Assembly: GCA_009773205.1 (NCBI GenBank)
Contig: WPAE01000001.1
Span: 94,775 to 158,774, forward strand
DNA: 64,000 bases
Source of the DNA: Ignavibacteria bacterium
GTDB taxonomy: Bacteria; Bacteroidota; Ignavibacteria; Ignavibacteriales; Melioribacteraceae
Direction of reading: 5' to 3'
This document shows positions 14,898 to 24,308 of the stretch, piece after piece (the first letter of the stretch is position 1; each line of letters starts with the position of its first letter). The notes under the pieces were generated by a model, which saw only the letters and a program-made list of their open reading frames with translations, searched no databases and was not told the origin of the DNA. A program made the translations under genes and the position numbers.

Positions 14898-16676
14898 TTA
14901 CTTTGAAAAAAGTGTAGGTGAATCATTCTCTTTCTTCTTTTTTATTTTATCCTTTTTATCATTAAATCCTTTAGGAATAAATTCTGGCGCATTTGGATTA
15001 ACGGGCATGTTGATAATATTTAACGAATAATCATCTTTACCAAACTCACATCTACCAAGTAGCATTTTAGGAATTTTCTTTATCGTAATGTTTGAGAAGC
15101 GATCTTCACAAGCTTTGGAAAATGATTTGCAGCAGATGAGTAAGCTTTCTCCGCTCTGCATTTCTTCGTGAATTCTATCGAGTGTTTCTACTGTAATAAA
15201 TTGTGTTGTCGTATAAATAAAATCTTTTTCTGTGGATTGACCTTGTTTCCAATAAATTTGTTCATCGGGCTGGTAACGGAAGCCTTCATGTTTAGCCATT
15301 GCAGAGGCAAGCATGTTTCCATTGTATTCCGGATTGATTACCCAGTTGTTGTATTTATCTTGCTTTAATAAACTTGGAGCGAGATAATAATATTTGAAGC
15401 CGCCGCCGCCTTTCCATTGCACCATCTTACTGATTCCCGTTTTGTCAGTTCCATTTACGACTGATATAAGACGTGGTTGAGCTAGTGTATGACAGTGTTC
15501 ACCTTTTTCAACAAGTATCCACTTGCGGTTCATCTTGTGTGAAACTGCACCAGTAGTTCCGGATCCAGCGAAAGAATCTAAAATCCAATCTCCATTTTTA
15601 GTAGTCATTTCAATTATTCGATGAAGCAATCGTTCTGGTTTTTTATTTTTGGGGAAATCTACACCACCTTCTTTAGCAATTCCTTGCCAAGCAAGATCAT
15701 CCCAAAAATTAGTTAGTGGTTCGATAAGAACTACACCGTCTGAATTATAAGCAGTGCCATCAGCAACTTTATCTTTTAAGAATAAGATTCGATCACCGGA
15801 AAGAAAATACATATCACTATGTTCTTCTCTCTCGAGTCGGAATATTTTAGTAGGTTCATTAACAGACAAATCGATAAGCTCTCTTGCTGCTTTGCTAACG
15901 CCAGAATAATTGGGCTGAGCAAAACGTATTATTTCCTCAGGGTGAGACATTGCATAATCTACATATTCAACGTCAAATTTTCTTTTACCAATTGCTTTTT
16001 TGCATTCTCGCATTGAATTATATCCAAGCGTCTTTGCAATATGATCACTTAATGACTCGAATTTCCAATTTGAATAATTATCCTTAGGATTAATCAATCT
16101 TGTAGAGTAAGCCCAATCATAATCTTTGCGAGCTACATAAATTGGATTGTATTTCCAGGCCGACTTATTTTTCGAATATATGTGGAGAAAATCAACAACA
16201 TTTACTGGACCAGGATTTATTGCTTTATGACCAGTGGCGGCACTCCTTCTAATGGATACTGTCCCAATCCGATTTCTTCTTCCAAATATTTCATCAAGTA
16301 TTATTTGAAGATAACTTCCTTCAGTGTCATCTATCTCTGCAAAAAACACTCCATCAGCCGAAAGTAAATTGTGCAAATACTTTACTCGGCGATACATTAA
16401 ATCCAACCATAAACTATGTTCCATACTATCATCATATTCAGGAAATGCTTGATCTGAATTGAAAGGCGGGTCGATGTAAATACATTTTATTTTTCCGGCA
16501 AAATCTTGTTCAAGAGCTTTAAGAGCAAGAAGGTTATCACCGTAAATAAGCATGTTCTCGGTGTTCTTATTGCCGTAGGATTTCTCCGGGTCTTCAATTA
16601 AAATGCGCGGTTCAAGTTTTGGCTGGTCATTTTTCCCTATCCACGTCAATTCTAATTTTTGTTTTCCATTATTCAT
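14898..16676 (-). CDS. Type III DNA methyltransferase (Mod), adenine-N6
   Basis: 592 aa, beta-class arrangement: motif IV IYIDPPFNSDQAF near residue 87-99 comes before motif I in the middle (DSFAGSGTTGAVSHKMNR). Short motifs such as ENMLIYGDNLLALKAL and FFAEIDDTE are as in Mod proteins. The variable region around residues 150-340 is the target-recognition domain, so the sequence recognised cannot be read. It modifies DNA alone and cuts with Res. The start is at an ATG after AAGGAA. Upstream (about 16,735) a short copy of the KPKLELTW coding stretch precedes the true start, a small local duplication split by a GC-rich palindrome. Confidence 0.93.
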   Translation of the reverse strand: MNNGKQKLELTWIGKNDQPKLEPRILIEDPEKSYGNKNTENMLIYGDNLLALKALEQDFAGKIKCIYIDPPFNSDQAFPEYDDSMEHSLWLDLMYRRVKYLHNLLSADGVFFAEIDDTEGSYLQIILDEIFGRRNRIGTVSIRRSAATGHKAINPGPVNVVDFLHIYSKNKSAWKYNPIYVARKDYDWAYSTRLINPKDNYSNWKFESLSDHIAKTLGYNSMRECKKAIGKRKFDVEYVDYAMSHPEEIIRFAQPNYSGVSKAARELIDLSVNEPTKIFRLEREEHSDMYFLSGDRILFLKDKVADGTAYNSDGVVLIEPLTNFWDDLAWQGIAKEGGVDFPKNKKPERLLHRIIEMTTKNGDWILDSFAGSGTTGAVSHKMNRKWILVEKGEHCHTLAQPRLISVVNGTDKTGISKMVQWKGGGGFKYYYLAPSLLKQDKYNNWVINPEYNGNMLASAMAKHEGFRYQPDEQIYWKQGQSTEKDFIYTTTQFITVETLDRIHEEMQSGESLLICCKSFSKACEDRFSNITIKKIPKMLLGRCEFGKDDYSLNIINMPVNPNAPEFIPKGFNDKKDKIKKKKENDSPTLFSK

Positions 16677-16791
16677 GCATGCAATTCCTTAATATTTTTG
16701 CCAACTTGCCTGCCAAAGCAAAGCGGCGGCGGGTCCAGGTTAATTCTAATTTTGGTTTGTGGTTCAAAAATTTCTCCAATACATAATCTTA

Positions 16792-18390
16792 TTAATTATT
16801 TAATGTATATGCGTTTACCCAACACTTATTTAATGCTTCAAAAATAACTGACATTTCTTCTTCAAATTGCTGCTGAGTTAGATTTTCACTCATCCATTTA
16901 GCTTTTAAAACCTTTTTAGATAATGTGCATTTAGATGTCGACGCTTTCGGATAATATTCCTCTAAAGTATTGAATGGTAATTGAAAAACTTGACCATTTT
17001 CATTGAGGAATTTATTGAGTTTAATAAATTCATTATAGCGAGGTAACTTTGTATTATCTGGTTTGTCTAATAACAAAATCAATTTAGATTTATAGATTGG
17101 TGTATTTTTTAATGGATCAAATACTTTGTTAATAGCTTCCATCGACTGTCTTTGAGCTTCATCATCACCATGGGCTGCCACTATATGTATAGTTGGTTTA
17201 TTAGGATAAAATTTCTTTACAATGTTGTTAATGAATATTTCTTCACTTCTGCCTTCAACAATCAAAAAATTAGAAGGGAATAACAAATCAGCCGGGCTAC
17301 CTCCAAGCAAATCATAAACTATCGACTGGCGATCAGTTCTACTAACGCAAGTAATTTCAGTTTTCCTATTATCTTTATCTACTTTATATATATTTTGGTG
17401 AGTGTGATCATCGGCTATAAAAACGGAGGAATGAGTTGTGATAAATACTTGGTCAACAGAATTTGTTAACTCAATAAGAGAATTCTTTAGCTGTCTTTGA
17501 CCAGTAGGATGTAAATGTAATTCTGCTTCATCAATAAAAAAAACAAAGGCTCTGCCTAATGCTTCATTTCTTCTAAAATCTGCGTGTGTCTTAATGATGG
17601 CAAGCATTAATGCTCTTTGCATACCATCACCTTTCTCCTCAGCTGTAGTTTTTACACCATCGTCAAGATTTGTTTTATAATTTTTTAGAAATTCATCTAT
17701 TTCAGGCTGCCTCACATCAAATTCTACTTTTGTGCAATCGGAGAATTGCTGTTGTAAATAGACTGCTACTTTTGCGCTTAGATCATCAAGCGTCTTCTTA
17801 ACTTTTGAATTTTCTGATTGGAATAATATTTCGAACTGATCTTTAAATTTTCTATAGTCTTCATCTTTTTCTAAGACGTTAGCAATAACACTACTCAACA
17901 TCTGACCTATTGGTGTTGTATTTTTATACGATGTTACTTCTTTGAGACTTTTTGTAGCCTCTATAAACTCAAATCGCGGAATACAATTATTAAAGGCACT
18001 ATCGGCACCAGTAGGCTGTTTTTGATATTCTTTTTCAATAGGGTTATAAATAAATCTTTGATTTGGTTTATCAGAAGATCTTTTTATTTGCATAGAATCT
18101 GAATCAGCAAGAATATTTTTTAACTTAACTTGATTATCCTCATTAGAGATGTATTGAAGATTTTGTTGAACATCGCTAAAAGTTATTATTACTTCAATAT
18201 CTTCACCGTTAGCATCACAATGTCGGATTAAATCAATATCACCTTTCCCATTATAAAACCATTCGATTGCATTAAAGAAATTTGTCTTACCATGATTATT
18301 CTGACCAATCAATACGTTAAAACTATTTGGATTTATTCTGGTCTCTTTAATGGATCTAAAATTTTTAATAAATATTTCACTTATCCTCAT
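16792..18390 (-). CDS. OLD-family-like ATPase with TOPRIM domain
   Basis: 532 aa. SMC/ABC-type ATPase N-terminus: MRISEIFIKNFRSIKETRIN, Walker A IGQNNHGKTNF, ABC signature region GDGMQRALMLAIIKTH, Walker B FVFFIDEAELHLHP with the conserved THSSVFI switch. A C-terminal TOPRIM-like part begins FLIVEGRSEEIFINNIVKKF and continues with VAAHGDDEAQRQSMEAINKV and LLLDKPDN. OLD proteins (P2 Old, and Gabija GajA) are nucleases that act in phage defence. No UvrD-like GajB partner lies next to it, so it looks like a stand-alone OLD or an accessory of the type III system. It has an 11-bp gap from RhuM upstream. Confidence 0.88.
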   Translation of the reverse strand: MRISEIFIKNFRSIKETRINPNSFNVLIGQNNHGKTNFFNAIEWFYNGKGDIDLIRHCDANGEDIEVIITFSDVQQNLQYISNEDNQVKLKNILADSDSMQIKRSSDKPNQRFIYNPIEKEYQKQPTGADSAFNNCIPRFEFIEATKSLKEVTSYKNTTPIGQMLSSVIANVLEKDEDYRKFKDQFEILFQSENSKVKKTLDDLSAKVAVYLQQQFSDCTKVEFDVRQPEIDEFLKNYKTNLDDGVKTTAEEKGDGMQRALMLAIIKTHADFRRNEALGRAFVFFIDEAELHLHPTGQRQLKNSLIELTNSVDQVFITTHSSVFIADDHTHQNIYKVDKDNRKTEITCVSRTDRQSIVYDLLGGSPADLLFPSNFLIVEGRSEEIFINNIVKKFYPNKPTIHIVAAHGDDEAQRQSMEAINKVFDPLKNTPIYKSKLILLLDKPDNTKLPRYNEFIKLNKFLNENGQVFQLPFNTLEEYYPKASTSKCTLSKKVLKAKWMSENLTQQQFEEEMSVIFEALNKCWVNAYTLNN

Positions 18391-18400
18391 TATTATAATC

Positions 18401-19468
18401 CTATTTTTTGCCCTTTTTATTTTTCTTCACTTCTTTCAGCAATTTCTTCTCATTACCTTTAAGCCGTCTCTCAACTTCTTTAACTTCTTCGTCAAAATCA
18501 CTTTCGTAGTTGTGATCTTGTATAACTCTAAATTTATCAAATTCACCCTCAGCAAGTTTAATAGCAACATCATGGCTCATTTTTCCGGCATCTTTCAATA
18601 TATCATATTCGTTAAACTGTAAAAAAGCATCCACCTTATTAACCCAATCGGTCATCTTCATTGGTATTTGTCGCGCCGCTTGGTTTTCGGCATAATCCAG
18701 ATACATAGAGACAATGCGTTCAAGTTCTTTTATTTCTTTTTCTGTTAAATAATTCTTTGCTACTCCAACATCACTTTTAGCAATTTTACCTTTGGGAGAA
18801 TTTTTCCAGGTAAGTAACCCCATTTGTGGTTTAGATGAATCTGCTCTTTCAGCAATAAGTTGAGCGGCAGTTTTTCCAGTTACCGCCCAATGAAGTTTGT
18901 TTTGAACCGTCTTATAAAATTTCCGGGTGATATCAGCATCATGGTTATAATCAATGCTACACTGCTGGTAAATATCAGTTATCTTTTGATAAAATCTTCG
19001 TTCGCTTGCACGTATTTCGCGTATGCGTTCTAGGAGTTCATCAAAATAATCTTTACCGAATCGTTTTCCTTGTTTTAAGCGTTCATCATCGAGGACAAAA
19101 CCTTTAATCATAAATTCGCGGAGAGTTTTGGTAGCCCAAATTCTAAACTGAGTTGCTTGGAAACTATTAACACGGTAGCCGACAGCAATAATTGCGTCTA
19201 AATTATAAAACTGCACAGAATAAGTTTTTCCATCTGCGGCAGTATGTGCAATTTTTGCACTAACTGAATTCTCATCCAATTCCTTATTAGCAAAGATGTT
19301 TTTTAGATGTTTGGTAATTACCGATCGATCAACTTGGAATAATTCAGCAAGTTTTTTCTGGTTTAACCAAAAGGTTTCATTGTTAAATAGAACTTCAACC
19401 TTTACGTCTCCGGATTCAGCAGTGTAAAGGATAATATCGCTGCTAAGACTTTCTTTATCGTTATTCAT
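18401..19468 (-). CDS. RhuM family protein
   Basis: About 355 aa from ATG 19468 (MNNDKESLSSDIILYTAESG). The family fingerprint is clear: FWLNQKKLAELFQVDRSVITKHLKNIF (helix-turn-helix), FYNLDAIIAVGYRVNSFQATQFRIWATKTLREF, and KGFVLDDERLKQGKRFGKDYFDELLERIREIRASERR. RhuM proteins occur in pathogenicity and defence islands and are often attached to type I/III restriction loci; the molecular function is unproven. C-terminal region rich in KK/KE. It forms a tight unit with the ATPase gene downstream. Confidence 0.9.
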   Translation of the reverse strand: MNNDKESLSSDIILYTAESGDVKVEVLFNNETFWLNQKKLAELFQVDRSVITKHLKNIFANKELDENSVSAKIAHTAADGKTYSVQFYNLDAIIAVGYRVNSFQATQFRIWATKTLREFMIKGFVLDDERLKQGKRFGKDYFDELLERIREIRASERRFYQKITDIYQQCSIDYNHDADITRKFYKTVQNKLHWAVTGKTAAQLIAERADSSKPQMGLLTWKNSPKGKIAKSDVGVAKNYLTEKEIKELERIVSMYLDYAENQAARQIPMKMTDWVNKVDAFLQFNEYDILKDAGKMSHDVAIKLAEGEFDKFRVIQDHNYESDFDEEVKEVERRLKGNEKKLLKEVKKNKKGKK

Positions 19469-19557
19469 ATTGCACCATGCAAAAAGGTTAAGAGAAAACA
19501 CGAATAAGTCAAGACAAAAATAAAAAGGATCAACATGTTGACATCCCTATTCATGGT

Positions 19558-20655
19558 CTAATTGAAAAGATCAATATGAATTTTTATGTCATTCAATCTG
19601 GAATGTGGAATGATATCATCATGCTGTAACCTACCAACAACAATTGCAGGGTGGATGCGCTGTTTATTTGCAAAATCCAGTATAGAAGTTTCGCTGTAAG
19701 GTTTATGCTGAAGTAACTGTTGGTATTGATTATCAGAGATAAGAAATTTACTTGCAAACCTATCTGCTTCAGCTTCTTTTTCTTTATCAATTTTATGCCC
19801 AGCAACTTCTTCTAAGAAAACATCTTTTTTACCATGCAGCAGAACGTGACCAGCTTCATGAAAAAAAGTAAACCAAAAATGGTCATTTGTTTTATATCTG
19901 CCGGACAACTGAATTAGAGGAATAGTTGTATTAAAAATCCATCTTGTTGCGCCGCTAATTGTTGCCTTGGGAATATTTGGTGTATAGACAACAGCGACAC
20001 CGGTTTCGGAACATAGTTTTTGAAGTTGATCTTTGAAGTCAGCCGGATGATGAAATGAAAGTTCTTTGATTTTATCCAGACTTTTTCTGAATAAATCTTT
20101 ATTGAACTCTTTCAATTGTAGTTTCTTAGCATCAATTTCACCTTTTCTTAACCAAACTGAAATAGCTTCCGGTTCACTTGTATGCACCAAGGATATTTTG
20201 AAAGCAACCTTAGCTGCTTTACTAATATAAAGTGTGTTCCATTGCTGGGGAGAGGCAATACCAAAATAGTTTAACATAGATTTTGAAAGCTCGATAGGAT
20301 TTCTTGTTTCAGAAATCCAACCAAGTTTCATCATATTTGCTGTGGGAAAATGTTTGGTCCAATCTTTACAATCTTCAAGGTATTCATCAAATTCAATTTC
20401 GGCAAGTTCCTTTTGATATTGTCTATCACGTTCAATCCAAAAGTCTGCGGGTATTCCTAAAACTTTTTCCAAGGCGATAGCTGTTGAAGTTGTGATTGGT
20501 TCTTTGCCTTTGATAATCTGATTAACATTTTTAATGTTCTTGCCAAGACGCTCAGCAAGTTCATACTGGTTCATACCAATGGTATCAATAGTTTCTTGAA
20601 TTGTATCACCAGGAGGCGAGAGCAATTCTCTTTTAAGTTTATATTCACTAGTCAT
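19558..20655 (-). CDS. HigA-type antitoxin with XRE HTH and ImmA/IrrE metallopeptidase domain
   Basis: About 365 aa from ATG 20655, preceded by GAGG. The XRE helix-turn-helix (residues ~15-65: MNQYELAERLGKNIKNVNQIIKG) is followed by a COG3093-type C-terminus with zinc peptidase motif HEAGHVLLHG and the downstream E in EAEADRFASKFLIS. HigA-like proteins with an added peptidase domain are a known group. The gene follows the HigB toxin with a 17-bp gap. It represses its operon in relatives, and a strong palindrome lies just upstream of higB. Confidence 0.88.
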   Translation of the reverse strand: MTSEYKLKRELLSPPGDTIQETIDTIGMNQYELAERLGKNIKNVNQIIKGKEPITTSTAIALEKVLGIPADFWIERDRQYQKELAEIEFDEYLEDCKDWTKHFPTANMMKLGWISETRNPIELSKSMLNYFGIASPQQWNTLYISKAAKVAFKISLVHTSEPEAISVWLRKGEIDAKKLQLKEFNKDLFRKSLDKIKELSFHHPADFKDQLQKLCSETGVAVVYTPNIPKATISGATRWIFNTTIPLIQLSGRYKTNDHFWFTFFHEAGHVLLHGKKDVFLEEVAGHKIDKEKEAEADRFASKFLISDNQYQQLLQHKPYSETSILDFANKQRIHPAIVVGRLQHDDIIPHSRLNDIKIHIDLFN

Positions 20656-20672
20656 GTTATACCTCAAAATTT

Positions 20673-21005
20673 TTAATGATAATCAACCACTTCCAGAATT
20701 CGAATTTGCGTAACAGAATTCCAATCTAACCCACCATCAGCTTTAACCGGAATTAGATCGTGAGCGGGTTCGAAGATAATTCTCCAATTGCCGGAAATAT
20801 CAACTGCAAGCTCGCCGGTACGTTCTCCTTTTAGTTCGTGGCAATTAGCTGCGGGTAAAGTTTGCATAACCGAAAGAGTGGCAGCGGCAAGTAAGTCTTT
20901 CATTCTTTGATTTACTTTCTTAGCCATAACACCATAGGTTTTTGATATTTCCTTTGGGTCAGTCAAGCTCTTTTCCAGTTTTCTTGTTTTGTATGAAATC
21001 TGCAT
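20673..21005 (-). CDS. HigB/RelE-family toxin
   Basis: About 110 aa from ATG 21005 (MQISYKTRKLEKSLTDP). It contains ANCHELKGERTGELAVDISGNWRIIFEP, the compact RelE-fold signature (basic/hydrophobic strands ending IRIILEV-like) of HigB mRNA interferases, which act on ribosome-bound mRNA. Toxin-first order, with the HigA gene 17 bp downstream, is the HigBA type. Catalytic residues are plausible but not tested. Confidence 0.85.
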   Translation of the reverse strand: MQISYKTRKLEKSLTDPKEISKTYGVMAKKVNQRMKDLLAAATLSVMQTLPAANCHELKGERTGELAVDISGNWRIIFEPAHDLIPVKADGGLDWNSVTQIRILEVVDYH

Positions 21006-21021
21006 ATGCAATTTAATAATT

Positions 21022-21040
21022 ATTTACAAATATTGTAAAT
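21022..21040. promoter_or_regulatory. Operator palindrome upstream of higB
   Basis: ATTTACAA and TTGTAAAT are perfect 8-bp complements with a 3-nt spacer, 17 bp upstream of the higB ATG. Position and form fit HigA autorepression. Confidence 0.65.
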
Positions 21041-21145
21041 GTTTTTTAACATTGGTGTATCAAGAACCTTATAAAAATATTGACTTTTATCTGTTGCAAT
21101 TATAGTTTTGAACTATCTTATTGACCAAGTGTTAATGTAGTTACG

Positions 21146-21179
21146 GAGCCGCTCAAGATAATTGGGCGGTTCTTGTTTT
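21146..21179. terminator. Hairpin after the SNF2 helicase gene
   Basis: GAGCCGCTC pairs with GGGCGGTTC (two G-U pairs) with an 9-nt loop; the plus strand continues TTGTTTT. It is close to the stop of the minus-strand helicase, on whose strand the tail is not T-rich. Confidence 0.5.
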
Positions 21180-21190
21180 AAAGATTCTTA

Positions 21191-24091
21191 TTAAACCGGT
21201 GATGAAATCAATGTCCATCTAATTGTAAATAGTTCTTTAGTTTCTATTTTCTGCTGTAATCTTGCTTCGATATCTTCAATTATTTTTTCTTTTCGTTTAT
21301 CAACTTCGTCTTGAGCTAAAAAGAGATTCCGGCGAAGCTCACTTCTCTTTTTTTCCATATCCTTGATTTCTCTTTGTGCAGAAACTTTTTCTTCAAGGTT
21401 AAGAATCTTTCTCGCTTCGGATTTCTTAACACCAATTTCACGATCTAAATCTTTAAGTTCAAGTTCCAAACTACCTTTAAGATCATCAGCCCAACATTCG
21501 AGCTTGGTAATTTCTTCATCAAAGTATTTGGAGTTTCTTTCTTTATTGTGATCGAGAATGATTTCTTTTTCTTTTTTCAAATTATCTTGAAGAATGGTTA
21601 TAGTTTGTAGTGGAATGTTTGGAGATGCTTCATCCCGACTTTGTCGAGATTCAGCATGACCGGAGGTCATTTCACCATCGAGCAAAAATAATTTACTGCA
21701 TTGTTCAAGATCCAAAACAATTCCATCATCAGTGAGAGCGGAAAGAATCACATAGTCTTCTTGTTCGAATGATGAGATTGAATAGTATTGAGCAATTAGC
21801 CACCCGGATTTATTTATGAATTGTTCAATGATAGAAATTATTTTGTCTCTATAGGTAAAGATTACATCGTGGTTGCCCATAGTGCATGATTTACATTCTT
21901 CAATGATTCTCTGCGCTAAAGGATGACCAATTCTATAAATATTTGCATCATCTCCACTCTTAGTAATTTTATAAGGACCATGATGAATAAATTCTTGCGG
22001 GAAAGGATTTGTATGAAGGTAGAAAGAATGTTCTAATGAATCGAAAGTAGCATAATCAGTTAAAAAGTGTTTCGTTAGATTCCAGAGCCATTCTTCATAA
22101 CGATTTAAGTAATCTTTGCTTTGTTCGAAGTTGATTCTCAATTTATCTATTACATCTTGATCAAAGTTTTCGAGAAGTTTTTGCCTGGTGACATTAATTG
22201 TTTCATCAATCTGAGGTTCGAATGATTTTTGTAATTCATCGAAAGCAAGATTTATCTCTTCGGATGTTCTGCACTTCTGATAAATTTCTACAATTCTTTT
22301 CTCAAAATCTATTCCGGATTCTATGGTTCCAAGGACTTCATCGCTTGCACCAAAAACACCGCTGAACAATTGGAATTTTTCATCCAACAATTGATAAACT
22401 CTTTGATCTGCGGCGTTCTTTTTATTTAGGAAATTCACAACTACAACATCGAAAGCTTGACCATAACGATGGCACCTACCAATTCGCTGTTCAATCCTTT
22501 GGGGATTCCATGGGAGATCGTAATTAACAACCAATGAACAAAATTGAAGGTTAACACCCTCAGCAGCAGCTTCCGTTGCAATCATTATTTCCGCTTCATC
22601 TTTGAAATATTCTATGATTGCAGCTCGTTTATCAGCAGTCTTGGAACCGGAAACTTTATCAGTCCCTTGATGTTTCTTTAACCACTTCTGATAAATTTCG
22701 TTGGACAGATGATCGTTATTAGAACCGTTGAATAAAACTATTTTATTTTGAAACGCAGTTCTGTCCAATAAGTCGGAAAGATATTGTTGTGTTCGTGTTG
22801 ATTCAGTAAAAATGATTGCTTTTCGATTTGCACCAAGTCGTTCAATTTCTGTGATTCCTCTATGGAGTGCTAAAAGCAAAACCTCACCTTTGGAATTAAT
22901 TTGAATAGCCCGTGCGAGTTCAAAAAACTCTTTCAGTTTTTGCGATTCTTTCTTTATTTCTTCGATCTGCTCTTTGGAATATGTATCGGATTCATCGTTT
23001 CCATCATCTTCCCATTCGTCTTTAATTTCTTCGTATTCCTCATAATTAGTTTGCAGCTCGTTTTCGAGCGGAGCTTCTTGAACTTGATTTGACTCAATAA
23101 TTACATCAAGCTTTTGAGAAAGTGCTTGGAGAGTTCCGGATATTGCATAAGTTGATGAAGCTAGAAGTTTTCTTAGAACAAGAGTCATCAACTGTCTTTG
23201 ACTTGGAGGAAGTGCAAATAATTTTTCAGATTGTAAATAGTCTGAAACCAAATCATAGAGTTGCTGTTCTTCATCAGTCGGGAAGAATTCTTGTGTGATA
23301 GGAATTCTTTTTGTGTAACGAATGTATTCAAGAACTTGTCTTCTGAGAGTTCGAATACAGAGCGGTGCAAGCCGCGCTTTTAATTCATTAAAAATATTCT
23401 CATCAGCCAGCCGTGAATATTGAATGCGAAAACTCTTCAAGTCTCCGAAAGCATATTCATCAACAAAACTCACAAGACCAAAAAGTTCTAATAAAGAATT
23501 CTGTAATGGTGTTGCAGTAAGTAAAATTTTGGGTGCATTAGCAATAGAATTTTTAATAGAGTTTGCTATTTTATTGTTTGGTTTATAAACGTTACGCAAA
23601 CGGTGAGCTTCATCAATTACAACCAAATCCCAATTTATGAGACGAATATATTGTTCTTGTTTACGTGCAAACTGATATGAACAAATAATAATTTCTTTTT
23701 GATCGAAAGGATTTAGAATACCTTTTTTTATTTCATCATTGAAAGATTTCGTTTCAAGAAGGATAGAGTTTAGAAAAAACTTATCGAGTAATTCTTGATT
23801 CCACTGCTTGCGTAGATTAGAGGGAACGATTATTAAAATCTTTCTTTTCCTTTCAGCCCACTTTTGAGAAACGATTAATCCGGCTTCTATTGTTTTGCCT
23901 AGACCGACTTCATCAGCGAGTATTGCTCCGGTAGATAAAGGAGAGCGAAAGGCAAAAAGTGCAGCTTCAACTTGATGCGGGTTAAGATCAACTTGAGCAT
24001 CCATCAAAGAGGTAACTAGTTTTTGAATACTGTCTGAAGGACTATTTTTGGTTAATTCGTAAGCATAATATTTCGCATGAAAAGGAGTCAA
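21191..24091 (-). CDS. Large SNF2/DEAD-type helicase, restriction/defence-associated
   Basis: 966 aa, starting at TTG (TPFHAKYYAYELTKNSPSDS matches the start of relatives). The SNF2 motor has motif I LADEVGLGKTIEAGLIVS, DEAHRLRN, LTATPLQNSL, and motifs V/VI EAAAEGVNLQFCSLVVNYD and PQRIEQRIGRCHRYGQ. The C-terminal third has long charged coiled-coil helices (about 830-945). The family is often found beside type III restriction genes and recalls the DISARM DrmD helicase, but no drmA, drmB or drmC is present. Residues 810-828 (MTSGHAESRQSRDEAS..) are translated from a palindromic repeat and interrupt the usual sequence. The gene heads the minus-strand defence cluster. Confidence 0.88.
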   Translation of the reverse strand: MTPFHAKYYAYELTKNSPSDSIQKLVTSLMDAQVDLNPHQVEAALFAFRSPLSTGAILADEVGLGKTIEAGLIVSQKWAERKRKILIIVPSNLRKQWNQELLDKFFLNSILLETKSFNDEIKKGILNPFDQKEIIICSYQFARKQEQYIRLINWDLVVIDEAHRLRNVYKPNNKIANSIKNSIANAPKILLTATPLQNSLLELFGLVSFVDEYAFGDLKSFRIQYSRLADENIFNELKARLAPLCIRTLRRQVLEYIRYTKRIPITQEFFPTDEEQQLYDLVSDYLQSEKLFALPPSQRQLMTLVLRKLLASSTYAISGTLQALSQKLDVIIESNQVQEAPLENELQTNYEEYEEIKDEWEDDGNDESDTYSKEQIEEIKKESQKLKEFFELARAIQINSKGEVLLLALHRGITEIERLGANRKAIIFTESTRTQQYLSDLLDRTAFQNKIVLFNGSNNDHLSNEIYQKWLKKHQGTDKVSGSKTADKRAAIIEYFKDEAEIMIATEAAAEGVNLQFCSLVVNYDLPWNPQRIEQRIGRCHRYGQAFDVVVVNFLNKKNAADQRVYQLLDEKFQLFSGVFGASDEVLGTIESGIDFEKRIVEIYQKCRTSEEINLAFDELQKSFEPQIDETINVTRQKLLENFDQDVIDKLRINFEQSKDYLNRYEEWLWNLTKHFLTDYATFDSLEHSFYLHTNPFPQEFIHHGPYKITKSGDDANIYRIGHPLAQRIIEECKSCTMGNHDVIFTYRDKIISIIEQFINKSGWLIAQYYSISSFEQEDYVILSALTDDGIVLDLEQCSKLFLLDGEMTSGHAESRQSRDEASPNIPLQTITILQDNLKKEKEIILDHNKERNSKYFDEEITKLECWADDLKGSLELELKDLDREIGVKKSEARKILNLEEKVSAQREIKDMEKKRSELRRNLFLAQDEVDKRKEKIIEDIEARLQQKIETKELFTIRWTLISSPV
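21622..21662. repeat. Palindromic repeat inserted in frame in the SNF2 helicase
   Basis: GAGATGCTTCATCCCGAC..GTCGAGATTCAGCATGACCGG is the same family as the array at 14.2-14.9 kb (GATGCTTC..TTCAGCATGAC). It encodes SGHAESRQSRDEAS with no stop. Confidence 0.85.
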
Positions 24092-24277
24092 TTATTGCCC
24101 ATTAAGATTCAAAGGGATTGTATAAAATAAAGTGCGCCTCTAAAAATATCAATATCCTTTGCGGACTTTGGTTTTTTTTTGTGTTTTAAGCATAATTTTT
24201 AAAAAAAAGTTTTTAATACCGCTCTAAATTTACAAACAATTCAACTACACCTTGATTTATTCTCTCTTGAGATATAT

Positions 24278-24305
24278 TTTATACCATACATTTGTATGGT
24301 ATAAA
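24278..24305. promoter_or_regulatory. LexA operator: perfect 12-bp inverted repeat
   Basis: TTTATACCATAC and GTATGGTATAAA with spacer ATTT, immediately upstream of the TTG start of lexA. It differs from the E. coli (CTGT-N8-ACAG) and Gram-positive (GAAC-N4-GTTC) motifs. The gap between 24092 and this site shows no gene; it is the divergent promoter region of the helicase and lexA. Confidence 0.75.
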
Positions 24306-24308
24306 ATT

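Noticed and set aside
16792-18390. Gabija system
   Set aside because: The OLD-like protein fits GajA in domain order, but there is no UvrD-like GajB next to it; RhuM and Mod occupy the flanks.
21191-24091. Complete DISARM system
   Set aside because: The SNF2 helicase is reminiscent of DrmD, but drmA, drmB and drmC are absent and the methylase is of type III (Mod).
24092-24251. Second attachment site marking the right end of the defence island
   Set aside because: No match to the tRNA end at 6190-6206 was found here or elsewhere in the window; the boundary at 24.1 kb is based only on gene content.
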